Origin: Paradesertivirga sp036399495
GTDB taxonomy: Bacteria; Bacteroidota; Bacteroidia; Sphingobacteriales; Sphingobacteriaceae
Length of the DNA stretch: 16,900 bases
NCBI GenBank assembly: GCA_036399495.1
Contig: DASWMZ010000083.1
Coordinates: forward strand, 1 to 16,900
Reading direction: 5' to 3'
Shown: piece after piece, positions 1-6,751 of the stretch
Numbering within the stretch: the stretch's first letter is position 1
Layout: the number at the start of each line of letters is the position of its first letter
Translations under genes and position numbers: made by a program
The notes under the pieces: model-generated
Databases searched by the model: none
What the model saw: the letters and a program-made list of their open reading frames with translations, nothing else
Told to the model about the DNA's origin: nothing

Positions 1-44
1 ATAGCCTTTACAATCTGGGCTTCTGTAAATCTGGTCTTTTTCAT
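1..44 (-). CDS. IS3-family transposase OrfA, N-terminal fragment (runs off the window)
   Basis: Only 14 complete codons are inside the window, reading MKKTRFTEAQIVKA from an ATG at 44-42. This equals the start of the complete OrfA on the plus strand except for one residue (A instead of T at residue 9). It is the start of the helix-turn-helix DNA-binding subunit of an IS3-family transposase. Whether the rest of the gene is intact cannot be seen. Confidence 0.75.
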   Translation of the reverse strand, partial: MKKTRFTEAQIVKA

Positions 45-141
45 CTCTAGCTCATTTAAAGTTAACGATTTTACTGACGCGTCCTTTGCAAGGACTTGTC
101 GGAGTCAACTTTTAAATGGCTCACTTTTGGGGAAGTCTACA
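1..141 (-). mobile_element. 5' end of a second IS3-family element (partial, cut by window edge)
   Basis: Read on the minus strand, this stretch starts with TGTAGACTTCCCCAAAAG (ending at 141), followed by a leader of about 97 bases and the beginning of an OrfA gene. The complete element at about 175 on the plus strand starts with TGTAGTCTTCCCGAAAAG and has a leader of about 95 bases, so the same architecture appears twice in opposite orientation. The first 44 coding bases differ at only three positions between the copies, whereas the leaders are more diverged. They are therefore related but different elements, not a recent duplication. The outer boundary at 141 is inferred from the alignment of the two left ends; a target-site duplication cannot be tested because the rest of the element lies outside the window. 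Confidence 0.7.
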
Positions 142-269
142 CTAGTATCGCCATCTCTAAGAAGCGCAAAACATTGTAGTCTTCCCGAAAAGCAGGCCAA
201 TTAAAAGTAGGATTCTAGCCGCAGCGCAGCGAGGCGATTGATAGAAAACTATTAATTTAATTGGCAATA

Positions 270-536
270 ATGAAAAAGACCAGATTTACAGAAACACAGA
301 TTGTAAAGGCCATCAAAGAACATGATAATGGCCGCAATGCACAGGAACTATGTCGGGAGTTAGGCATTAGCACAGCAGCTTTTTATAAGTGGCGCCAGCG
401 ATATGGAGGCATGGAAGCGAAAGAGCTCAAAAAACTTAAGGAATTAGAAGAAGAGAACGCCCGGTTAAAGCGCATGTATGCCAACCTCAGTTTAGTTCAC
501 GAAGTTTTTAAGGAGGCCGTAGAAAAAAAGCTTTAA
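270..536 (+). CDS. IS3-family transposase OrfA (HTH subunit)
   Basis: 88 residues from the ATG at 270; a TTG nine bases upstream is possible, but the ATG gives the conserved start MKKTRFTETQ also seen in the neighbouring copy. Residues about 5-45 form a helix-turn-helix of the HTH_Tnp_1 type (ELCRELGISTAAFYKW), which binds the element's inverted repeats. Residues about 48-85 are a charged, leucine-heptad helix for oligomerisation. Near the 3' end, seven A residues followed by G (523-530) sit a few codons before the stop. Slipping back one base there joins this frame to orfB, as expected for IS3-family OrfAB production. OrfA alone normally acts as regulator or DNA-binding partner. Confidence 0.9.
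   Translation: MKKTRFTETQIVKAIKEHDNGRNAQELCRELGISTAAFYKWRQRYGGMEAKELKKLKELEEENARLKRMYANLSLVHEVFKEAVEKKL
523..530 (+). promoter_or_regulatory. Candidate -1 programmed ribosomal frameshift site (A7G)
   Basis: A run of seven A then G lies at the end of orfA. The orfA frame and the orfB frame differ by exactly -1. After slippage the reading continues without a stop through ALTPDEKREL into orfB, which has no good start of its own. This is the standard arrangement for making the OrfAB transposase in IS3-family elements. No downstream pseudoknot or upstream Shine-Dalgarno stimulator was identified by eye. Confidence 0.75.
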
Positions 537-556
537 CGCCTGATGAGAAGCGTGAA

Positions 557-1342
557 TTGGCAATGGAGATGATAAAGAAAATAAGCCATCGTCAGGCGTG
601 TACTTGCTTAAATATCAATCGAAGCAACTGCTTTTACCAGCCTAAAGAGAAAGACGACAGTCCGGTAATTGAACAGTTGGAGTTATTAACCACCCAACAT
701 TCTTCCATTGGATTCTGGCTTTGTTATCGCAGATTACGCAGAAAGGGATTCCTGTGGAATCATAAGAAAGTTTATCGAATATATACTGCTATGAAACTCA
801 ATATCCGCCGGAAAGCGAAGGAACGATTACCAGCCAGGGTGAAGCAGGCCTTATTTAGTCCCGAAAGCATCAATCAGGTTTGGTCGATCGATTTTATGAG
901 TGATAGCTTATGGGATGGCAGAAAGTTCCGACTGTTAAACATTGTAGATGATTATAATAGAGAAGTACTGAGTATTGAAACAGATACCTCATTGCCCACT
1001 TTACGGGTGATAAGAACATTAGAGATGCTCAAAGAGTGCAGAGGCTTGCCGCAAATGATACGAGTTGACAATGGCCCTGAATTCATCTCAGAAAAGCTGG
1101 ATGCGTGGTGTAAGAGCAATAAGATTTCTCTAATCTTCATTCAGCCAGGGAAGCCCACGCAGAACGCCTATGTGGAACGATGCAATGGAACGATAAGACG
1201 GGAGCTTCTAAATGCATATGTATTCAGGACATTAAATGAAGTAAGGGAAAAGGCGGAAGAATGGATGCTGGATTATAATAACCATCGCCCGCATAAGGCG
1301 TTAAACTTTAAAACTCCGGCAGATATGTTGCTAGAAATTTAA
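557..1342 (+). CDS. IS3-family transposase OrfB (DDE integrase catalytic subunit)
   Basis: 261 residues if counted from a TTG at 557, but the frame is open further upstream and the functional protein is probably the OrfAB fusion made by frameshifting at 523-530. Residues about 30-90 resemble the HTH_21-type N-terminal region. The rve-type catalytic core spans about 105-255, with the DDE triad visible as D112 (SIDFM), D171 (VDNGPEF) and E207 (AYVERCNG). The last two have 35 residues between them, the classical D-35-E spacing, and the K/R position after E is occupied (RRELL). It catalyses cutting and joining of element ends. There are no internal stops, so the element may still be active. Confidence 0.92.
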   Translation: MAMEMIKKISHRQACTCLNINRSNCFYQPKEKDDSPVIEQLELLTTQHSSIGFWLCYRRLRRKGFLWNHKKVYRIYTAMKLNIRRKAKERLPARVKQALFSPESINQVWSIDFMSDSLWDGRKFRLLNIVDDYNREVLSIETDTSLPTLRVIRTLEMLKECRGLPQMIRVDNGPEFISEKLDAWCKSNKISLIFIQPGKPTQNAYVERCNGTIRRELLNAYVFRTLNEVREKAEEWMLDYNNHRPHKALNFKTPADMLLEI

Positions 1343-1388
1343 AGTGGAAAAGCGTGTAATACCAATATCAGGGTAGCCGAAATTACGG

Positions 1389-1396
1389 TAACTTTG
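1389..1396 (+). promoter_or_regulatory. Bacteroidota-type -7 promoter box upstream of the radical SAM gene
   Basis: TAACTTTG fits the Bacteroidota housekeeping -7 consensus TAnnTTTG, and it is followed by CA as is common. It lies 25 bases before the TTG start of the next gene and about 30 bases beyond the IS right end. No good -33 TTG is present at the expected 19-21 base spacing. The original upstream element may have been displaced by the IS insertion, or the box may be weak. Confidence 0.45.
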
Positions 1397-1421
1397 CATA
1401 GCAATTCTATAATCAGTAAAA

Positions 1422-3620
1422 TTGAACCCGAGCATACTTTTTATTACCCCTCCATTTACCCAATTAAATACGCCTTATCCTGCTACGGCTTATTTAAAAG
1501 GATTCTTGAACACAAAAAATATCCCCTCTCATCAAATGGATTTGGGTATCGAGGTAATTCTGGCCTTGTTTTCATCTGCCGGACTAACCCTGCTGTTTAT
1601 AGAAGTAGCTAAAAAGCAGTGTTCCATCTCAGAAAACAGCCAGAGAATTGTTCATCTTCAGAAACAATACATCAAAACGATAGATACCGTTATTAACTTT
1701 TTGCAAGACAATAACCCAACCTTAGCACATTTAATTTGTCAGGGGAATTATTTGCCGGAGGCATCCAGATTTGCGCAGCTGGATGATTTGGAATGGGCAT
1801 TTGGTACGATGGGTACCCGTGATAAAGCGAAACATTTGGCCACACTTTACCTGGAAGATATTTCGGACTTAATTGTTGAGACGATCGATCCGCATTTTGG
1901 ATTTAGCAGGTATGCAGAACGGTTGGGAAGGTCGGCTTCTACGTTTGATGAATTGGATACCGTTCTAAATAAACCGGACAGCTTTATAGACAGTATTTTG
2001 ATAGATATTTTAAAAGAGAAGATAGAGCAGGTAAAACCTGATTTGGTAGCTCTTTCGGCCCCTTTCCCCGGTAATTTGTACAGTGCGTTTAAATGCGGAC
2101 AATGGATTAAACAGAATCATCCGTCAATAAAAGTTGCATTAGGTGGGGGTTACGCAAATACAGAGCTAAGGTCGATACAGGAAACAAGGGTTTTTAATTA
2201 CCTCGATTTTATTACGCTGGATGATGGAGAAGCACCTGTTTTCCACCTCATTGAATATTTAAAAGGCGAACGCAGCAAAGCTGATTTAAAAAGAACGTTT
2301 GCTTTAGAAAACGGTATAGTCACCTATTTTAACGGCTCAAAAGAATTTGACTATGCGCAACGTGATGTAGGTACTCCAGATTATTCTGATCTGCTGTTAG
2401 ATAAATACCTCTCAGTTATTGAAATCGCCAACCCTATGCACCGTTTATGGAGCGATGGCAGATGGAATAAGCTAACCCTGGCCCATGGTTGTTATTGGGG
2501 TAAATGTACTTTTTGCGATATATCATTAGATTATATAAAACGATATGAACCGGTTACGGCCGCTTTGCTGTGTGATCGTATCGAAGAAATTATTCAGCAA
2601 ACCGGTCAGAATGGTTTTCATTTTGTAGACGAAGCTGCTCCACCTGCTTTGCTGCGGGATTTAGCTCTGGAAATTATCAAGCGGAATTTGACCATCGTAT
2701 GGTGGACAAATATTCGTTTTGAAAAAAGCTTTACGTTGGATCTGGCTATACTCTTAATGGAATCGGGCTGTATTGCTATTTCCGGGGGATTAGAAGTAGC
2801 TTCTGATCGGTTGCTGAAATTGATTGATAAAGGTGTAACGGTTGCCCAGGTAGCAAAAGTAACCGAGAATTTAACCCAGGCAGGCATCATGGTGCATGCC
2901 TATTTGATGTACGGATTTCCTACTCAAACCGCCCAGGAGACTATTGATTCTTTAGAAATTGTTCGCCAGCTTTTTATGAACGGAATTTTGCAATCTGGTT
3001 TTTGGCACCAGTTTGCCATGACGGCTCATAGCCCTGTTGGTTTAAACCCCGATGAGTTTGGAGTAAAACGGGTGAGTGAAGAAATGGGAACTTTCGCGAA
3101 CAACGATTTAGCGCATATTGATAAAATCGGTGCCAAACACGAGGCTTTTAGTGAAGGTTTGCGTAAGTCGTTATTTAACTACATGCACGGCATATGCTTT
3201 GATTTTAGTTTGGATAGATGGTTTGATTTTAAAGTGCCGCGTACGACCATACCTCCAAAGTTTATTGAACAGGCGCTCGCTTTGCGTGAACCCAAAGTCA
3301 TCAAACCAAGCACAAAAGTTGTTTGGTTAGGTTGCTCTCCCGCTATCAAGTATTACTTAAAAAGAGGAAAAAAGATTACTATAAACATGGCCTCCTTAAC
3401 TTTTTACAATAAAAAAGACGCCTTTATTATACATACTAAAGAAGAATGGGGAAGATGGTTAGGTACAACCTTACCCTTGCTTTCAGTATATGGGGGAGTA
3501 GTATCTTCTTTTGAAGAAGTAGAAAAATCTTTTAATGATTCAGGAACTGGCGATTTTCGACGTTTTTTGAATAGCGACACCTTTATAGAATTAAAGGAGA
3601 ATGGGTTACTGTTGTTGTAG
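1422..3620 (+). CDS. B12-binding domain radical SAM protein, function unknown
   Basis: 732 residues. The N-terminus (ILFITPPFTQLNTPYPATAY) and the segment around residues 200-295, with hydrophobic strands, an ALGGGYANTE loop and FITLDDGEAP, resemble the cobalamin-binding Rossmann domain of B12-type radical SAM enzymes. The Fe-S cluster loop is HGCYWGKCTFCDI with Cys at 357, 362 and 365. This is a C-x4-C-x2-C pattern rather than the textbook C-x3-C-x2-C. Later segments (FVDEAAPPALL, SGGLEVASDRLL, HAYLMYGFPTQTAQETIDSL) match the radical SAM barrel. The C-terminal 150 residues are of unknown role. A stop codon at 1410-1412 forces the start to lie after it, and TTG 1422 gives the natural family N-terminus. 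Substrate and pathway cannot be deduced; no neighbouring gene helps. Confidence 0.85.
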   Translation: MNPSILFITPPFTQLNTPYPATAYLKGFLNTKNIPSHQMDLGIEVILALFSSAGLTLLFIEVAKKQCSISENSQRIVHLQKQYIKTIDTVINFLQDNNPTLAHLICQGNYLPEASRFAQLDDLEWAFGTMGTRDKAKHLATLYLEDISDLIVETIDPHFGFSRYAERLGRSASTFDELDTVLNKPDSFIDSILIDILKEKIEQVKPDLVALSAPFPGNLYSAFKCGQWIKQNHPSIKVALGGGYANTELRSIQETRVFNYLDFITLDDGEAPVFHLIEYLKGERSKADLKRTFALENGIVTYFNGSKEFDYAQRDVGTPDYSDLLLDKYLSVIEIANPMHRLWSDGRWNKLTLAHGCYWGKCTFCDISLDYIKRYEPVTAALLCDRIEEIIQQTGQNGFHFVDEAAPPALLRDLALEIIKRNLTIVWWTNIRFEKSFTLDLAILLMESGCIAISGGLEVASDRLLKLIDKGVTVAQVAKVTENLTQAGIMVHAYLMYGFPTQTAQETIDSLEIVRQLFMNGILQSGFWHQFAMTAHSPVGLNPDEFGVKRVSEEMGTFANNDLAHIDKIGAKHEAFSEGLRKSLFNYMHGICFDFSLDRWFDFKVPRTTIPPKFIEQALALREPKVIKPSTKVVWLGCSPAIKYYLKRGKKITINMASLTFYNKKDAFIIHTKEEWGRWLGTTLPLLSVYGGVVSSFEEVEKSFNDSGTGDFRRFLNSDTFIELKENGLLLL

Positions 3621-4144
3621 ATGTATTATCGATTCTTTTACGTTCTGACAATTACCACAGAAGGGGATGTCTTAGCTTATAGTAAATTTGAGGACAGTTT
3701 GTTAATCTTCAAAATTAAATAGGTTTACATAGGAATCAATATACGTATTTTTACACCATCATTTTTGGTCGGTTACCAAACCAGCTACCAGCACATTTTT
3801 TGCGCTTTAAATTTAATTGATGTTAGCAATTTACATGTAGGCGCACGAGAGCTCTAAGTGTCTAACTTGGCGGTTTTTATTTAAATACAAGTCTATTTGT
3901 TGTATTCAAGTATTTAGATTATCAAAGGTTGCTTTTGATGCTTCATAAGTTGCAAATAGCTATAACTCCAGGCTTGTCTCGCACCTCCCACACCCCCGCA
4001 GGCGGAAAAAATCTGCTAGCGAACCGCCCACATCGAACGCCGGAAAAAATCTAAGGTCCCATTCACGAAACAAAAACAGCTTCTAAACATTATCTACAAT
4101 TGAAAGTGGCAGGTAGAATCTTGCCCGAGTACTATCAAAAAGAC
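3621..4144. other. Gene-poor stretch with short repeats
   Basis: No convincing gene. A 33-codon reading frame begins with ATG immediately after the radical SAM stop (3621-3722, MYYRFFYVLTIT...); it resembles nothing recognised and may be chance. At 3772-3783 is GTTACCAAACCA, repeated at 10272-10283 beyond the central operon; read on the minus strand it encodes WFGNR in a short open stretch. Two copies of CGGAAAAAATCT lie at 4003-4014 and 4041-4052. No promoter box matching TAnnTTTG was found for the downstream genes. Confidence 0.5.
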
Positions 4145-4534
4145 ATGAGAAAATTTGGGTTCATTATCGCTATCGTTGTCTTACTGATCATCACCTCCAT
4201 TGTTTACTATCGTTATTATTATGTTTTCGGTGAAGGAGTAAAGTCGGGCCAGCTAAATTATCTGGTTCGCAAGGGAAACGTTTTCAAGACAAACGAGGGG
4301 AAACTCATACAAAGCGGTTTAAGACCGGGTGGCACGGGTTCGGTTCAATCATATGAATTTAAATTTTCGGTAACCGACAAGCGCGTTGCTGAGATCCTGA
4401 TGAAGAATGCCTGGAAGGATTTTGATTTACATTACAAGGAATATCATCATACCTTACCCTGGCGTGGATTTACCGAGTTTATCGTAGACTCTGTTTATGC
4501 TATGCGGGCTTCTCGGGTGGACCCAATATTTTGA
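4145..4534 (+). CDS. Small single-pass membrane protein, conserved Bacteroidota type, function unknown
   Basis: 129 residues from the ATG at 4145. A TTG at 4100 would add 15 residues ahead of the membrane segment, giving a less natural N-terminus. Residues 4-22 form one strongly hydrophobic helix (FGFIIAIVVLLIITSIVYY), preceded by Arg-Lys, so the C-terminal part is probably outside the cytoplasm. The soluble part contains LVRKGNVFKTNEGKLIQSGL, a KFSVTDKRVAEIL segment and LPWRG followed by YIVDSV-like FIVDSV. From memory, this resembles a small family widespread in Bacteroidota, often mislabelled '6-phosphogluconate dehydrogenase' although it is far too short and has no dinucleotide-binding fold. 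It is 138 bases from the next gene and need not belong to that operon. Confidence 0.75.
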   Translation: MRKFGFIIAIVVLLIITSIVYYRYYYVFGEGVKSGQLNYLVRKGNVFKTNEGKLIQSGLRPGGTGSVQSYEFKFSVTDKRVAEILMKNAWKDFDLHYKEYHHTLPWRGFTEFIVDSVYAMRASRVDPIF

Positions 4535-4672
4535 GATATTAGCTATAGGTTAAAACTGTTTACACTGCTCTCGGTTATCTTAACTTATGAAATCGGAGCT
4601 GGTTTAATAATAAGCCACTAACAGAATTACGTACACCAGCCTTCCCTAAGGCTCATCTAACATGAAACAAAA
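4535..4672. other. Leader region of the vWA-PP2C-kinase operon
   Basis: 138 bases between the membrane-protein gene and the vWA gene. No match to the TAnnTTTG/TTG promoter pattern was found by eye, and no hairpin with a T-tract. The operon promoter therefore either lies here in a diverged form or further upstream. The sequence just before the start (catgaaacaaaaATG) is A-rich, which is common for translation initiation in this phylum. Confidence 0.35.
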
Positions 4673-5311
4673 ATGAGAAGATTACCAGTTTATTTATTAT
4701 TAGACACTTCGGGTTCTATGACGGGAGAACCCATTGAGGCCGTTAAAAATGGCGTCCAGGTAATGATCAGTTCATTGCGCCAAAATCCGCAAGCAATAGA
4801 AACAGCTTTTATAAGCATCATTACGTTTGATAGTGCAGCACAGCAAGTAGTTCCCCTGACGGACCTGGCTTCTTTTCAAATGGTCGACATTAAAGCTACC
4901 GGAACAACCAGTCTGGGCGAGGCACTTAAGCTGGTCTCAACTTGCATCGACAATGAAGTTGCAAAAACCACACAAGAGCAAAAAGGAGACTGGAAGCCGC
5001 TGGTATTTATCATGACTGATGGTATCCCAACTGACGATTGGCAGATTGGCCTTGAAGAATTCAAGAAACGTAAAACCGCGTTTACAGTCGCCTGCGCCGC
5101 CGGGAGCGGTGCTGATTCTAACTTGCTTAAGCAAATTACTGAAAATGTGGTAAGCCTGGATACGGCAGATAGCCAAAGCATTTCCAAATTTTTCTCTTGG
5201 GTGTCGGCCTCGATAGGCGTTACTTCAACCAAAGTAGAAGATGCCGGCCAGGAAGTAACAGGCTTAGGAGAACTACCTCCTCCTCCTTCTGAGTTAAATA
5301 TCGTTACCTAA
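4673..5311 (+). CDS. TerY-like von Willebrand factor A domain protein
   Basis: 212 residues, essentially a single cytoplasmic vWA domain: no signal peptide and no membrane helix. A complete metal-ion-dependent adhesion site is visible: DTSGSM with D11, S13 and S15; the threonine in TGTTSLGEAL (about T78); and the aspartate in MTDGIPTD (D116). This length and arrangement match TerY of tellurite-resistance-type systems. The C-terminus ends in a short linker with PPPPS (202-206) and lacks a zinc-binding extension. The next gene starts 11 bases after the stop. In TerY-P systems the vWA protein is thought to be a metal-dependent scaffold for the phosphatase and kinase; that role is inference here. 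First gene of the five-gene operon. Confidence 0.9.
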   Translation: MRRLPVYLLLDTSGSMTGEPIEAVKNGVQVMISSLRQNPQAIETAFISIITFDSAAQQVVPLTDLASFQMVDIKATGTTSLGEALKLVSTCIDNEVAKTTQEQKGDWKPLVFIMTDGIPTDDWQIGLEEFKKRKTAFTVACAAGSGADSNLLKQITENVVSLDTADSQSISKFFSWVSASIGVTSTKVEDAGQEVTGLGELPPPPSELNIVT

Positions 5312-5322
5312 ATTGTTTTGTG

Positions 5323-6738
5323 ATGTCGGGGACGGATCATGCGAAAAGCAAAGTAGCAGAACTGTTTAAAAGAAATCAGATTCAGGTGCCTGATAATCGT
5401 AGGGGCTTTTTTGACGAATTCATAAAGGATGAAAAAAACATCGCTGCACTAAACTCAATTATTCAAGGTGAGAATCAGCTAATGGCAAGTTGGAAACTAC
5501 AGAATAGAATTGCTGAAATCAAAGCACAACCTGTCCGCGTTATTAATGCCAGCGTAGGTAAATCCTACGAAGCGGTATTTGACTTCGAGAAATTAGGATG
5601 GACCGATATCTCCAGTTGGGAGTTTGAAGGGCTGAAAGAAGCCGGGCTGGTTTTTGACCAAAAGCGCAAGTTACTTACCGGAAACCCTAAACAAAGTGGT
5701 GATTTGAAACTCACCTTTAAGTATAAGTTGGATGGGCAGAAGGATGATGATCCCTTCAATGAGAAAGTCATCACACTCATCATTAACCCGGACCCTAAAA
5801 GTTTGTGGAAAAAGCTCGAAAGTGATAAAAATGACCCTTATTGGAAGGAAGATGACGTCACGATCTTTTCTAAAATAGGCGACCGGCATATTTTGGCCTC
5901 TTCCAAGCGTGGGCGCTCTCACGCAAATGTGGGCTCATTTCGTGAAGACGATTTCGCCTTCAAGGAGTTGGCAAACGGATGGAGCATTGTTGCAGTAAGT
6001 GACGGCGCGGGGAGTGCAAAAGTCTCCAGAAAGGGTTCTGATATTGCTTGCCGGACTGTGGTTGATTTCTTTTCTGAAGAAACGGAAGCTAAGAATTTGG
6101 CAAGCTTTGACCAGATATTAGAAGAGAGTAAATCTAATACCGCTGGCCAAGGTCAAAATCCTTTAGATCTGTTTGTATACAATACCCTTGGCAAAGCTGC
6201 TTTTACGGTTCACAAAAAATTAGAGGACTTCGCAGCAAAGGGCGGGCATACGCTAAAGGACTTAAGCTGCACCCTGATTTTTACGCTTTTCAAAAAGTAT
6301 GAATCAGACTACGCGTTTCTTTCTTTTGGGGTGGGGGACTGTCCGATTGGAGTTTTAAGTCCAGACTCAACCGAAGTAACCCTCCTTAATTGGATTGACG
6401 TTGGCGAATTTGGCGGAGGTACCCGATTTATTACCATGCCCGAAATTTTCAGAAATGAAAAGTTTGCCACGCGTTTCAGCTTTAAGCTGATAAAGGATTT
6501 TTCGTACCTCGTACTGATGTCCGACGGTATTTATGACCCGAAATTTGTGGTTGAAGCAAGCCTGGAAGATGTCAAAAAGTGGCAGGAATTTTTCAAAGAT
6601 TTAAACGGAAAAAACGAGGATCGCATAGCAGTAGAATTGAATCCTGAAAACAAAGAAATCACCAATCAATTGTCTGACTGGATGGATTTTTGGAGTACAG
6701 GAAATCACGACGATAGGACGCTGGTATTAGTATTTTAA
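5323..6738 (+). CDS. PP2C-type protein phosphatase with Ig-like N-terminal region
   Basis: 471 residues from the ATG at 5323 (a GTG directly before it adds one residue). Residues 1-65 are helical. Residues about 70-158 look like a putative-Ig (He_PIG-like) beta domain: GKSYEAVFDF, then AGLVFDQKRKLLTGNPKQSG and alternating hydrophobic strands. Residues about 190-471 are a PP2C fold with its metal-binding acidic residues in place: REDDF (D209/D210), SDGAGS (D227), FGVGDCPIGVL, MSDGIYD (D401) and the final NHDDRTLVLV (D463/D464). It should dephosphorylate Ser/Thr residues in a Mn/Mg-dependent way, presumably reversing the work of the kinase encoded next. No membrane segment is present. A long catalytic-domain insertion (about 250-285) is acidic and low in complexity. 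Confidence 0.9.
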   Translation: MSGTDHAKSKVAELFKRNQIQVPDNRRGFFDEFIKDEKNIAALNSIIQGENQLMASWKLQNRIAEIKAQPVRVINASVGKSYEAVFDFEKLGWTDISSWEFEGLKEAGLVFDQKRKLLTGNPKQSGDLKLTFKYKLDGQKDDDPFNEKVITLIINPDPKSLWKKLESDKNDPYWKEDDVTIFSKIGDRHILASSKRGRSHANVGSFREDDFAFKELANGWSIVAVSDGAGSAKVSRKGSDIACRTVVDFFSEETEAKNLASFDQILEESKSNTAGQGQNPLDLFVYNTLGKAAFTVHKKLEDFAAKGGHTLKDLSCTLIFTLFKKYESDYAFLSFGVGDCPIGVLSPDSTEVTLLNWIDVGEFGGGTRFITMPEIFRNEKFATRFSFKLIKDFSYLVLMSDGIYDPKFVVEASLEDVKKWQEFFKDLNGKNEDRIAVELNPENKEITNQLSDWMDFWSTGNHDDRTLVLVF

Positions 6739-6751
6739 TTAAGTGCATGTA

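Larger units (their letters stand above)
175..1360 (+). mobile_element. Complete IS3-family insertion sequence, IS407-like subgroup
   Basis: About 1.19 kb, the usual size for IS3-family elements, with overlapping-frame orfA and orfB on one strand. The left end TGTAGTCTTCCCG at 175 is supported by the matching left end of the neighbouring inverted copy. The right end is approximate: the minus-strand sequence TACACGCTTTTCC (from 1358) is only an imperfect match to the left end, about half of the first 12 bases. No convincing target-site duplication is seen; the left flank reads acat and the right flank atac or similar, depending on the exact end. The OrfA sequence style (a RYGGM segment followed by a leucine-zipper-like helix) and the OrfB N-terminus point to the IS407 subgroup. 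The element lies directly upstream of the radical SAM gene and in the same direction. Confidence 0.8.

Noticed and set aside
175..1360. Target-site duplication flanking the complete IS
   Set aside because: Flanks (acat versus atac/acca/atat depending on the exact right end) do not match convincingly.
3621..3722. 33-codon ORF directly after the radical SAM stop
   Set aside because: Too short and without recognisable features or promoter; kept only as a note in the gap description.
4100..4534. Calling the small membrane protein a 6-phosphogluconate dehydrogenase, as similar proteins are sometimes labelled
   Set aside because: It has about 129 residues, one membrane helix and no Rossmann fold, so the label cannot be right.
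4876..5232. 118-codon minus-strand frame inside the vWA gene
   Set aside because: Antisense shadow of a gene with an intact MIDAS motif; no independent support.
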